The notes below the pieces were generated by a model. It searched no databases and was not told the DNA's origin. It saw only the letters and a program-made list of their open reading frames with translations. Positions 43,087 through 51,469 of a stretch of DNA of 64,000 bases are shown here, in pieces (positions within the stretch are counted from its first letter, which is position 1; every line of letters begins with the position of its first letter). Where the stretch lies: contig CALWAP010000001.1 in NCBI GenBank assembly GCA_944375715.1, positions 1-64,000 on the forward strand, in the 5' to 3' direction. Origin of the DNA: an uncultured Clostridia bacterium (GTDB lineage: Bacteria; Bacillota; Clostridia; Oscillospirales; Butyricicoccaceae). The position numbers and the translations under genes are program-made.

Positions 43087-43764
43087 TCAGATTTTGAGAT
43101 AGTATCCGGCCCCTCTTTTGGTCATGAGATACCGGGGCTCGGCAGGATCGTCCTCCAGCTTCTCCCTGAGCCTGCGCATGGCGACATCGACGGCCCGCAG
43201 GTCGCCATAGTAATCAAAGCCCCAGACCTTTTCCATAAATTCTTCCCTCGAAACCACCCTTGAGGGGTTTTTTAGGAAGTATGAAATTATGTCATATTCC
43301 CTCTGTGAAAGTTCCAAAGGCTTTCCGTTTTTGCTGACAGTCTGCATCAAGCGGTCTATGGCAAAGGGGCCGAACTCCGAGCCTCCGCCTGCCGTCACAA
43401 TGCCCGCAGAGCGCCTTATGTTGGCCTTTATCCTGGCGGCCAACTCCTTCACCGAAAAAGGCTTTGTTATATAATCATCAGCCCCCGTTTCCAGCCCCAG
43501 GATCTTATCCCTTTCCTCTTCCCTGGCAGTCACCATTATGACAGGCAGGGATGATGTTTCCCTCAGCTTTTTCAAAACCTCAAACCCGTCCATCAAAGGC
43601 AGCATGACATCCAAAAGCATAAGATCGGCTTTTCCGGAAAGGGCCAGCTCCAGCCCCTTCTGTCCGTCATATGCCTCCAATATCTCATAACCCTCCCTTT
43701 TCAGGTTGAAAGATATGAGGTCAACTATGCTCTTTTCGTCTTCAACTATCAATACTGTGCTCAT
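43087..43764 (-). CDS. walR: Response regulator WalR (VicR/YycF)
   Basis: OmpR/PhoB-type regulator of 225 aa that controls wall hydrolases in Bacillota. The receiver has the acidic pair EDE at 8-10, phospho-acceptor Asp52 and Lys in ITKPFS; the winged helix includes LSQREYDIISYFLKNP and VDVAMRRLREKLEDDP. Its ATG overlaps the stop of the readable NUDIX continuation by one base (TAATG), so translation was probably coupled to that gene. Confidence 0.95.
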   Translation of the reverse strand: MSTVLIVEDEKSIVDLISFNLKREGYEILEAYDGQKGLELALSGKADLMLLDVMLPLMDGFEVLKKLRETSSLPVIMVTAREEERDKILGLETGADDYITKPFSVKELAARIKANIRRSAGIVTAGGGSEFGPFAIDRLMQTVSKNGKPLELSQREYDIISYFLKNPSRVVSREEFMEKVWGFDYYGDLRAVDVAMRRLREKLEDDPAEPRYLMTKRGAGYYLKI

Positions 43765-43886
43765 TATTCCTCCCGGGCTTTATCAATATATCCTCTGGCT
43801 CCGGCCAGCGCAAAGGCGCACAGGGTCTTGGCGTCCTCTATCCCGCCCTTTGCCGCCAGCGCGGCAAAATCTGAAACACTCAGCTT
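43764..43886 (-). pseudogene. In-frame 3' continuation of the NUDIX gene beyond a premature stop
   Basis: Directly after the TAA at 43887-43889 the same frame stays open for 40 codons to TAA at 43764-43766. It encodes LSVSDFAALAAKGGIEDAKT and CAFALAGARGYIDKAREE, which fits the usual C-terminus of ADP-ribose pyrophosphatases (acidic helix, then IxDAKT). One nonsense base therefore cuts a gene that would otherwise give 183 aa and end in TAATG overlap with walR. Confidence 0.75.
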
Positions 43887-44315
43887 TTAGGCGGTAAGAA
43901 ATTCTCCCTCATCTGGCATGGCCTCTCCCTTTTCAAGGCCTGAGGCAAAATAAAGATACAGCTTTTCGGCATAGACACCGGGGCTGGGGAAAATACAGCC
44001 CAGCAACTCGAGCCTCTTGCATGAAAGCCCCGTTTCCTCCATAAGCTCCCTGCGTGCGGCCTTTTCGGGATCTTCTCCCGGCTCCAGCTTCCCAGCGGGT
44101 ATTTCCAAAAGCTCCTTGCCGAAACAGTAGCGAAACTGCCTGACAAAATAGGCATAACCATTTTCAACCGCCAGCACGGCAACCCCGCCCGGATGCGTCA
44201 CAACCTCCCGCATGGCGAGGCTTCCGTCCTCCAAAAGCACCTCGTCATGATCTACCGAAATTATCCTGCCTTCAAACACCCTTTTGCCTGAAAGCTTTTT
44301 TTCAAAATGGCTCAT
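43887..44315 (-). CDS. NUDIX hydrolase (ADP-ribose pyrophosphatase-like), truncated by an in-frame stop
   Basis: Hydrolase of nucleoside diphosphates linked to another moiety, probably ADP-ribose. The 142-aa product has an intact NUDIX box at residues 75-97 (GKLEPGEDPEKAARRELMEE and following TGL), but lacks the last C-terminal helices, which remain encoded in frame after the stop. The family is usually about 170-190 aa. Overlaps cinA by 4 bp (ATGA). A sequencing error, a recent nonsense mutation or stop read-through could explain it. Confidence 0.82.
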   Translation of the reverse strand: MSHFEKKLSGKRVFEGRIISVDHDEVLLEDGSLAMREVVTHPGGVAVLAVENGYAYFVRQFRYCFGKELLEIPAGKLEPGEDPEKAARRELMEETGLSCKRLELLGCIFPSPGVYAEKLYLYFASGLEKGEAMPDEGEFLTA

Positions 44316-45550
44316 TTGAGCAAAATCTCCCGTCTTACAAGATCAAGGGCATGGCCTGCGCTCATGTTCCTTATGCGCGCGCGGGTGCGGGCGCTGCGGA
44401 GCTCAGGCTTTATCACCTTATCCAGCCCCTGGGCGCTTATGCCGATATAAACGGTGCCGACAGGCTTTTCCTCACTGCCGCCGCCCGGGCCGGCTACTCC
44501 CGTGACCGAAATGCCGATATCCGATCCCGTAAGTTTTCTTACTCCCCTGGCCATTTCAATGGCCGTTTCGGGGCTTACGGCCCCGAAATCGCGAAGGGTC
44601 TTTTCACCCACGCCCAGCACCTTGTGCTTGACATCGTTCGAATAGGAAACCACCCCGCCGAAATAACACCCGGAACAGCCGGATATATCGGTTATCCTCT
44701 TTCCGATAAGCCCGCCTGTGCACGACTCGGCCGTGGAAATGGTAAGCCCCTTATCAATAAGGCCTTTGACCACGGTTTCCTCCAAAGACGAAACATCCAC
44801 ACCGTAAACGACATCGCCCAAAATACCCTTTATTTTTTCGACAATGGGGTCAATAATCCCATAAGCTTCTTCTTCGCCCGCGGCTTTGGCCGTTACCCTT
44901 ATCTCGCACTCGCCCTCCTTGGCATAAGGGGCGACCGTAGGGTTCTCCATGGTATCCATAAGCTCCCTTATCTTTTCTTCCATGGCGCTTTCGCCCAGCC
45001 CGAAAACCTTTATAAAGCGCGAACGTATGACCTGGCCGTCGGTGCAGAGCCTTTCAAGATAGGGCCTGGCCCTATTTTTGAACATTGGCGTGCACTCCGA
45101 AGGGGGGCCGGGCAGCATAATGACATGGCAGCCCTCGGCATAAAAAGCGCAGCCGGGCGCCGTACCCCAATCATTTTCCAATATCTCGCAGCCCTCGGGA
45201 AGCATGACCTGCCTTTCGTTGTTCTTTGTTATATTCCTTCCCATGCGCTTATACATACGCTCCAGCTGGGGTTTGTCCAGGTAAAGCTTTTTGCCGAAGC
45301 AGGAGGCTATCGTCTCCTTGGTAAGGTCGTCGGCCGTGGGGCCTAAGCCTCCTGTGGTGATTATGATATCGCTTCTTTTTTTGGCGGTTTCCATGACCTC
45401 GGCAAGCCTTTTGGGATTGTCGCCCACAACGGTGTGGTGATAGACGTTTATCCCCAGCTCCGAAAGCCCCAAAGATATGGTCTGAGCATCCGTATTGGCA
45501 ATCTCACCTAAAAGCAGCTCGGTACCCACCGAGATTATCTCACACTTCAC
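44312..45550 (-). CDS. cinA: CinA-family nicotinamide-nucleotide amidase/competence-damage protein
   Basis: 412-aa protein with the N-terminal MoaB/Mog-like (COG1058) domain (VGTELLLGEIANTDAQ, TTGGLGPTADDLTKE, MLPGPPSE) and the C-terminal PncC domain (STAESCTGGLIGKRIT, VSPETAIEMARGV, VTGVAGPGGG). The PncC part deamidates NMN in pyridine nucleotide recycling. Length and both domains are complete. It lies 14 bp after thiI. Confidence 0.95.
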   Translation of the reverse strand: MKCEIISVGTELLLGEIANTDAQTISLGLSELGINVYHHTVVGDNPKRLAEVMETAKKRSDIIITTGGLGPTADDLTKETIASCFGKKLYLDKPQLERMYKRMGRNITKNNERQVMLPEGCEILENDWGTAPGCAFYAEGCHVIMLPGPPSECTPMFKNRARPYLERLCTDGQVIRSRFIKVFGLGESAMEEKIRELMDTMENPTVAPYAKEGECEIRVTAKAAGEEEAYGIIDPIVEKIKGILGDVVYGVDVSSLEETVVKGLIDKGLTISTAESCTGGLIGKRITDISGCSGCYFGGVVSYSNDVKHKVLGVGEKTLRDFGAVSPETAIEMARGVRKLTGSDIGISVTGVAGPGGGSEEKPVGTVYIGISAQGLDKVIKPELRSARTRARIRNMSAGHALDLVRREILLK

Positions 45551-45563
45551 CTAAAACCCTCCT

Positions 45564-46730
45564 TTATCCTACCGTGACCCACTCGACGCCTTCCAGCGCC
45601 CGTTCCAAAAGGCCATCAACATCTATTTTGGCCTCCTGCTCCTCGACCTTGCCGAGCCTGGGCTTTGTTTGGGGATGGCGGGGAGTGAACACTGTGCAGC
45701 AGTCCTCATAGGGCAAAGCCGAGGTCTCATATGTGCCTATCTGCCTGGCCCTCTGGATTATCTCTTCCTTGTCAAGGCCGATGGCCGGACGGAAAACAGG
45801 CATATGGCAGACAGCCTGGGTGCAGTTCAAAGCCTCCATGGTCTGGCTTGCCACCTGTCCGAGGCTTTCGCCCGTTATCAAAGCTCCGCAGCCCTTTTTC
45901 TCCGCAATGCTCTGGGCTATCCTCATCATCATGCGGCGCATGATTATCGTAAAATAGTCCTCCATACAGTTTTTCGATATGGCCAGCTGTATTTCGGTAA
46001 AGGGGACCATGCAGATATCTATTTTCCCGCAGTATTCAGCCACTATGCCGGCCAGCTGAACGACCTTGTCCCTGGCCTCCACTGAGGTATAGGGATAGCT
46101 GTAAAAATGGACAGCCGAAAGCTCAAGCCCCCTTTTGGCCATCATGTGCCCCGCCACAGGCGAGTCTATGCCGCCCGACAAAAGCAGCATGGCATGGCCG
46201 TTGGTGCCCACCGGCATCCCTCCGGCGCCCCTTTTTCTCTCAAATGATATATATGCGGCCTTATCCCTTATCTCGACGGTTATCAAAAGCTCCGGCTCCT
46301 CCATTTTGGGTACCAGGTCGGGCATCATGTCATGAAGGTACCCCCCAACGCAGGCCCCTATTTGGGGGGATGTAAGGGGGAACTTTTTATCAGCCCTTTT
46401 GGCGTCCACCTTAAAGGTCATACCGGGCCTCAGGCGATCCTTAAGATACTCCCATGCCGTCTTTTTTATCTCCTCGATATCCTTTTGGCAGGCAGCCGCC
46501 CTGGAAACCGAGTTGATCCCAAAAATCTTAAGGGCCGCTTCTTCGGCCCTGTCCATGTCCTGCTCGCCAACAGGCTCGACATAAACGGTCGACTGCATCG
46601 ACCACACATCAAAATTGCCTATCTTTTTCATCCTGTTCCGGGCAAGCCTTAAAAGGGTATCTTCAAAGCGGTAACGGTTAAGACCTTTTAAAACCAGCTC
46701 GCCGCATTTCAACAGCAATACTTCCTGCAT
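45564..46730 (-). CDS. thiI: tRNA 4-thiouridine synthase ThiI (no rhodanese domain)
   Basis: Adenylates U8 of tRNA and adds sulfur; also can supply sulfur for thiamine. The 388-aa protein has the N-terminal ferredoxin-like/THUMP region (to about 165) and PP-loop LLLSGGIDSPVAGHM. The C-terminal rhodanese domain of the E. coli form is absent, as in many Bacillota, so the neighbouring desulfurase probably hands sulfur over directly. It is 12 bp after that desulfurase gene. Confidence 0.95.
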   Translation of the reverse strand: MQEVLLLKCGELVLKGLNRYRFEDTLLRLARNRMKKIGNFDVWSMQSTVYVEPVGEQDMDRAEEAALKIFGINSVSRAAACQKDIEEIKKTAWEYLKDRLRPGMTFKVDAKRADKKFPLTSPQIGACVGGYLHDMMPDLVPKMEEPELLITVEIRDKAAYISFERKRGAGGMPVGTNGHAMLLLSGGIDSPVAGHMMAKRGLELSAVHFYSYPYTSVEARDKVVQLAGIVAEYCGKIDICMVPFTEIQLAISKNCMEDYFTIIMRRMMMRIAQSIAEKKGCGALITGESLGQVASQTMEALNCTQAVCHMPVFRPAIGLDKEEIIQRARQIGTYETSALPYEDCCTVFTPRHPQTKPRLGKVEEQEAKIDVDGLLERALEGVEWVTVG

Positions 46731-46742
46731 AAACGATTCTCC

Positions 46743-47858
46743 TTAAAACATTTTGGCGGCCTGCTCAAGCCCTTTTAAAAAAGTCTGGGCGTCGCCCATG
46801 GTGTTTTCGGGGCACAGGCTGACCCTTAAAGCAGCGTCAATATTTCTGGCCGGCAGGCCCATGGCGGCCAGCACATGCGACCTTTTGCCCCGGGCGCAGG
46901 CCGATCCCCCGCTTACATACACGCCCATATCGCTCAGTATCCTTATATAAACCTCGCTCCTGCCCTTGAGCATCGAAAGGTTGACTATATGGTCGGCAGA
47001 ATTTTCGGGTGTATTTACAGCAGCGCCTAATTCCTTTGCGCCTTTTATTATGGCTGCCTTTATCTCCGCCATATGCAGGCGGCTCTCCTCCATGTGCTCC
47101 CGCCTGTATAAAGCGGCCTCGGCAAAAGCTGCTATCTGAGGCATCCCTTCGGTGCCCGAGCGCATGCCCTTTTCCTGCCCCCCGCCGTAAATAAGGGGTT
47201 TTATCGTAAGGCCCTTTCTTATGTAAAGCGCACCGCTCCCCTTGAGCCCGCCTATCTTGTGGGCCGAAACCGAAGCCAGGTCGACATTCTCAAGCGGCAT
47301 AGGCCTTTTGAGGAAATTCTGTACCCCGTCCAGGTGGAAAAGGCCGAAAGGCACCTTTTCCTTATACCTGGCAGCCGCCTCTTTATAGGGAAGCACGGCT
47401 CCTGTTTCGTTGTTTATGCCCTGCATCGTAACGAGTATGGTGTCATCCCTTATAAGGGACAGGAATTTTTCAAGGTCTATTGTCCCATCCCTTTCGGGCT
47501 TGGCCAGGGTTATTTCATACCCCTGGTTTTTCAGTTCGTTTAAGCTGTTCAGAACGGCGTCGTGCTCAATGGCGGTGGAAAGGATATGCCTGCCCCTGTG
47601 CTTGTTTTTGAACGCAGCCCCCATAATAGCCGTATTTATGCTCTCGCTGCCTCCGGAGGTAAAGTAAACGCACCCTTCTTCACAGCCGAAGGCCAGGGCT
47701 AAGGCAGCCCTGGCCCCTTCCAGCATCTTTTTGGCGCTTCTTCCCATTTCATGCAGCGACGAAGGGTTGCCGTAACCCTCACGCATGGCCCTAAAAGCCG
47801 CCTCGGCGGCCTGAGGCAGCACGGCGGTCGTCGCCGAATTGTCGAGATACACAGCCAT
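46743..47858 (-). CDS. Cysteine desulfurase (NifS/IscS family)
   Basis: PLP enzyme of 371 aa that takes sulfur from cysteine. The start is ATG 47858, matching the family start AVYLDNSATT; an open stretch upstream lies inside glnS. PLP Lys in SVSAHKIGGLKGSGALY and the catalytic Cys in SGGSACARGKRS are present. Its ATG begins one base after the glnS stop, and thiI follows by 12 bp, so it most likely serves tRNA thiolation; a wider Fe-S role is possible. Confidence 0.93.
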   Translation of the reverse strand: MAVYLDNSATTAVLPQAAEAAFRAMREGYGNPSSLHEMGRSAKKMLEGARAALALAFGCEEGCVYFTSGGSESINTAIMGAAFKNKHRGRHILSTAIEHDAVLNSLNELKNQGYEITLAKPERDGTIDLEKFLSLIRDDTILVTMQGINNETGAVLPYKEAAARYKEKVPFGLFHLDGVQNFLKRPMPLENVDLASVSAHKIGGLKGSGALYIRKGLTIKPLIYGGGQEKGMRSGTEGMPQIAAFAEAALYRREHMEESRLHMAEIKAAIIKGAKELGAAVNTPENSADHIVNLSMLKGRSEVYIRILSDMGVYVSGGSACARGKRSHVLAAMGLPARNIDAALRVSLCPENTMGDAQTFLKGLEQAAKMF

Positions 47859-47859
47859 T

Positions 47860-49524
47860 TTATTTCGCCTTCTTTGCCCAGCCATCGGTAAGGGTGACCG
47901 TGCGGTTGAATACCAGATGGCCTTTCTCCGAGTCCTTGCTGTCGGCACAGAAATACCCCAGGCGCATGAACTGATACTTGTCGCCCTTCTTTGCATCCTT
48001 GAGCATATTCTCCACCTTGCAGCCGCTTAGTACCTTAAGAGAATCGGGATTCAGATAATCCATGAAGTCTTTGTCGGCGGCATCGGGGGTGGGATCGGTG
48101 AACAGTTTGTCATAGATCCTGACCTCGGCGTCGACGGCTGTTTTGCAGTCGACCCAATGTATAGTTCCCTTTATCTTCCTGCCGTCGGGGGCGTTGCCGC
48201 CACGGGACTCCATATCGCATGTGGCATGGATGACGGTGATGTTGCCGTTTTCATCCTTCTCGCAGCCTGTGCACTTTATTATATAAGCGCCCTTGAGCCT
48301 GACCTCGCCGCCAACATAAAGTCGGTTATACTTGGGTATCGGGACCTCCATGAAATCGTCCCTCTCGATATAAAGCTCCCTTGAGAAAGAAACCTCTCTT
48401 GTCCCTCTTTCGGGCTTTTCGGGGTTATTTTCAACCGAGAAGGTCTCGCTCCTGCCCTCATCGTAATTGTCCAGCACCAACTTGACGGGATTCAAGACAG
48501 CCATAGCCCTGTCGGCATTTTTATTGAGGTCGTCCTTGATGCAGTGCTCGAGGAAGGAATACTCTATTACCCCGGGCACCTTGGTTATCCCGGTTCCTTC
48601 ACAGAAGGCAATAATCGATTCGGGTGTATAGCCCCTGCGCCTTAACCCGCACAGGGTCGGCATGCGGGGATCGTCCCAGCCCGATACAACATGCTCCTCC
48701 ACCAGCTTGCGGAGCTTGCGCTTGCTCATAACCGTATAGTCGAGGTTCAGGCGCGAAAACTCTATCTGTCTGGGATGGGAGGGCACGGAAACATTGTTTA
48801 TGACCCAATTATAAAGGGGCCTGTGATCCTCATATTCCAGCGAACAGAGCGAATGTGTTATGCCCTCCAGCGCATCCTGAATGGGATGGGCAAAGTCATA
48901 CATGGGGAATATGCACCATTTTCTGCCCTGGCGATGATGCTCTATGTACCTTATTCTGTAAAGCACGGGGTCCCGCATATTGAAGTTGCCAGAAGCCAGA
49001 TCTATTTTCGCCCTTAAGGTCATGCTCCCCTCGGGATGCATGCCGTTTTTCATTTCCTCAAAAAGCCTTAGGTTCTCCTCAACAGGGGTGTCCCTGTAAG
49101 GGCTGACGGCGGGATGTGTAAGGTCGCCCCTATAACTTTTGAACTCCTCGGCCGAAAGGCGGCAAACATACGCAAGGCCTTTCTTTATGAGCTCGATGGC
49201 ATACTCGTATGTCTTTTCAAAATAATCCGAGCCGTAATAGAACCTGTCCTCCCAATCAAAGCCCAGCCAATGGATATCCTCCTTTATGGCGTCGACATAC
49301 TCGACATCTTCCTTTGCGGGGTTGGTGTCGTCCATTCTAAGATTGCATATGCCCCCGAATCTTTTGGCTGTGCCGAAATCAATCCACAGCGCCTTGCAGT
49401 GGCCGATATGCAGATAGCCGTTGGGCTCGGGCGGGAAACGGGTGTGGACCTTTTCATAAACGCCTTCGCTCAGATCCTCTTTGATAAAATCGTCTATAAA
49501 GTTATTAAGCGGTGTATTTTCCAT
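47860..49524 (-). CDS. glnS: Glutaminyl-tRNA synthetase
   Basis: Charges tRNA-Gln directly. The 554-aa protein has PPEPNGYLHIGHCKALW with HIGH at residues 39-42, the MDDTNPAKED motif, VMSKRKLRKLV (KMSKS equivalent), and the GlnRS beta-barrel C-terminal domain (FVADDELIE-like region is absent; LKGAYIIKCTG is seen). Many Bacillota lack GlnRS and use GatCAB, so its presence is a useful lineage marker. It lies 9 bp after gltX. Confidence 0.95.
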   Translation of the reverse strand: MENTPLNNFIDDFIKEDLSEGVYEKVHTRFPPEPNGYLHIGHCKALWIDFGTAKRFGGICNLRMDDTNPAKEDVEYVDAIKEDIHWLGFDWEDRFYYGSDYFEKTYEYAIELIKKGLAYVCRLSAEEFKSYRGDLTHPAVSPYRDTPVEENLRLFEEMKNGMHPEGSMTLRAKIDLASGNFNMRDPVLYRIRYIEHHRQGRKWCIFPMYDFAHPIQDALEGITHSLCSLEYEDHRPLYNWVINNVSVPSHPRQIEFSRLNLDYTVMSKRKLRKLVEEHVVSGWDDPRMPTLCGLRRRGYTPESIIAFCEGTGITKVPGVIEYSFLEHCIKDDLNKNADRAMAVLNPVKLVLDNYDEGRSETFSVENNPEKPERGTREVSFSRELYIERDDFMEVPIPKYNRLYVGGEVRLKGAYIIKCTGCEKDENGNITVIHATCDMESRGGNAPDGRKIKGTIHWVDCKTAVDAEVRIYDKLFTDPTPDAADKDFMDYLNPDSLKVLSGCKVENMLKDAKKGDKYQFMRLGYFCADSKDSEKGHLVFNRTVTLTDGWAKKAK

Positions 49525-49533
49525 TTTATACTC

Positions 49534-51183
49534 CTATAAATTTTCGATATATTTATTCATTCTGTTTATGCATTTTTCGCTTCCCAGAAGGTTCATAATG
49601 GCGTGAAGGTCAGGGGTATTCTTCCTGCCGGTTATGGCGGCGCGCACAACGGCGCTGACATCGCCGACATGGCCTTTATATGTCCCCGGCTCGGCTGCCT
49701 TGAACTCCTTTACCTCCGGGGCAAAGCCCAGGCGGGGGCAAATCTCCTTCATCTTGGCAAACCATGTATCCTTGTCATCGCAGGGGTCATAGACCTTAAG
49801 ATATTCTCCCAGCACCTGTTTTTGCAGCTGTGCATCCATTTCCAGCTCTTCGCGGCCTTCATGCATAAGCTCGTCAAAGAAATAGGCACAGTAACCCCTT
49901 ATATCGCTCCACTTGGCAATATCTTTGCGTGGCTTTTTGCCGCCGCGGTCTATGGCGAATATCTTTGCGGTGTATTCCCTGTCACGGGCAAGGCAGGAAT
50001 AAAGCTCTTTGTCGTATTTTTCCGCCCAGGCTATGGCGTCGTCGCATACCCTCTGCGCCGTAAAACGGGAAATGACCTCGGAAGAAACACTGTGCAGCTT
50101 TTTAAGGTCAAACAAAGCGCCTGACTGCCCCATTTTGTCAAGCCTGAACTTATAGTCGGTATAAGGCAGCTCGCGGTTAGCCCTGCGCCAATCCTCGTAG
50201 CCCGAGTTGGCCAGCGTCAGAAGATATTCTATGACTCCCTCTTTTGGATAACCCTCCTCGGAGAAATAGCTGACCGCTGCCTCGGGGTCCTTCCTCTTGG
50301 ACAGCTTGCGCTTGGAGCCGTCCTCCTCCTTCATTATCGGGGGGACATGGGCATACTTGGGAGGCTTCATGCCCAGGACATGGAAAAGCTGAAGGTGGAT
50401 GTTGACCGAAGGCACCCACTCGTCGCCCCTTATTACATGGGTCGTACCCATCAGGCTGTCATCCACGGCGTGGGCAAAATGATATGTGGGTATACCGTCG
50501 CTTTTCAAAAGGACGATATCGACGATATTCTCATCCATCTCTATCTGGCCCTTTATGACATCCTTGTACTTTATCCTCCCGCCCGGCTTTCCGGGGGAAC
50601 GCAGGCGCATGACATAGCTTTTGCCGGCCTTTATATTCTCCTCTATCTGCTCATAACTCAGATTCCTGCATTTTGCGTATTCACCGTGGTAGCCGGGAAG
50701 CGCCTTGTCCCGTTCCTGGCGCTTTCTTATCTCGTCCAACTCCTCCTCAGTGCAGAAGCAGGGATAGGCCAGGCCCTTTTCCACCAGCTCTTTGCAGAAA
50801 GCCTGGTAAATAAGCCCCCTGCGGCTTTGGGTGTAGGGGCCGTAAGACCCCTTTTCTCCTCCGGGCAGTTCGCCCTCGTCAAAGGTAATGCCGAAACCCT
50901 CAAGCCCCGACATGATAGCAGATATGCCGCCTTCATGTTCCCTTTTCTTGTCGGTGTCCTCTATCCTCAGCAGAAATACGCCGCCGCTCTGGTGTGCGCA
51001 TCTTTCGTTGACAAGGGAAGTAAACACCCCTCCTATGTGCAAAAAACCCGTGGGGCTGGGGGCAAACCTCGTCACCATGGCCCCTTCAGGCAGCTGCCTG
51101 TGGGGGAAAACCTCGTTTCTGTACTGCTCGGCAGTAATTTTAATATGGGGGAATAAAAGCTCCGCCAGCTTCATGTTATCCAT
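49534..51183 (-). CDS. gltX: Glutamyl-tRNA synthetase
   Basis: Charges tRNA-Glu. About 549 aa from ATG 51183 (AGAGAGGT upstream). The active-site start is VTRFAPSPTGFLHIGG with HIGG at 49-52, and the KLSKR loop is in KRKLSKRKDPEAA. First gene of the long minus-strand series that runs through glnS and thiI to the wal genes. Longer than typical GluRS (about 480 aa), as in one clostridial subgroup. Confidence 0.94.
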   Translation of the reverse strand: MDNMKLAELLFPHIKITAEQYRNEVFPHRQLPEGAMVTRFAPSPTGFLHIGGVFTSLVNERCAHQSGGVFLLRIEDTDKKREHEGGISAIMSGLEGFGITFDEGELPGGEKGSYGPYTQSRRGLIYQAFCKELVEKGLAYPCFCTEEELDEIRKRQERDKALPGYHGEYAKCRNLSYEQIEENIKAGKSYVMRLRSPGKPGGRIKYKDVIKGQIEMDENIVDIVLLKSDGIPTYHFAHAVDDSLMGTTHVIRGDEWVPSVNIHLQLFHVLGMKPPKYAHVPPIMKEEDGSKRKLSKRKDPEAAVSYFSEEGYPKEGVIEYLLTLANSGYEDWRRANRELPYTDYKFRLDKMGQSGALFDLKKLHSVSSEVISRFTAQRVCDDAIAWAEKYDKELYSCLARDREYTAKIFAIDRGGKKPRKDIAKWSDIRGYCAYFFDELMHEGREELEMDAQLQKQVLGEYLKVYDPCDDKDTWFAKMKEICPRLGFAPEVKEFKAAEPGTYKGHVGDVSAVVRAAITGRKNTPDLHAIMNLLGSEKCINRMNKYIENL

Positions 51184-51247
51184 TTGCATTACCTCTCTCA
51201 AGATATATAAAAAGCTCTTCTGGCTGAAAAACCATATATGTTTAGAT

Positions 51248-51277
51248 ATTATACACCAAAAACACGCGTCAAATCAA
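51248..51277 (-). promoter_or_regulatory. Sigma-A promoter of the gltX-glnS-thiI-wal series
   Basis: Minus-strand TTGATT and a perfect TATAAT are 18 bp apart, 65 nt before the gltX start. Confidence 0.6.
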
Positions 51278-51427
51278 GATATAACGCCCATGCATCCCAT
51301 CAGACGACATTTGTAAATTTTTTTGCCCATTGGTGCAATCCGGAACCTTTGACCGGCAGACACGGTATATATTTTTGTCGGTGGCACAGTTTTTTTGTTT
51401 TTTAATGTGGTACACCCCGGCAAGATA

Positions 51428-51436
51428 TGTTATACT
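51428..51436 (+). promoter_or_regulatory. Extended -10 promoter of the LCP gene
   Basis: TGTTATACT (TGn plus TATACT) lies 34 nt before the LCP start. No good -35. The rest of the 51.2-51.47 kb gap shows no gene. Confidence 0.5.
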
Positions 51437-51469
51437 GTAACGGTTAAAAAACTGATCAGGAGAATCATC

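Noticed and set aside
44351..45346. A 331-codon plus-strand open frame opposite cinA
   Set aside because: Antisense shadow of a conserved gene.
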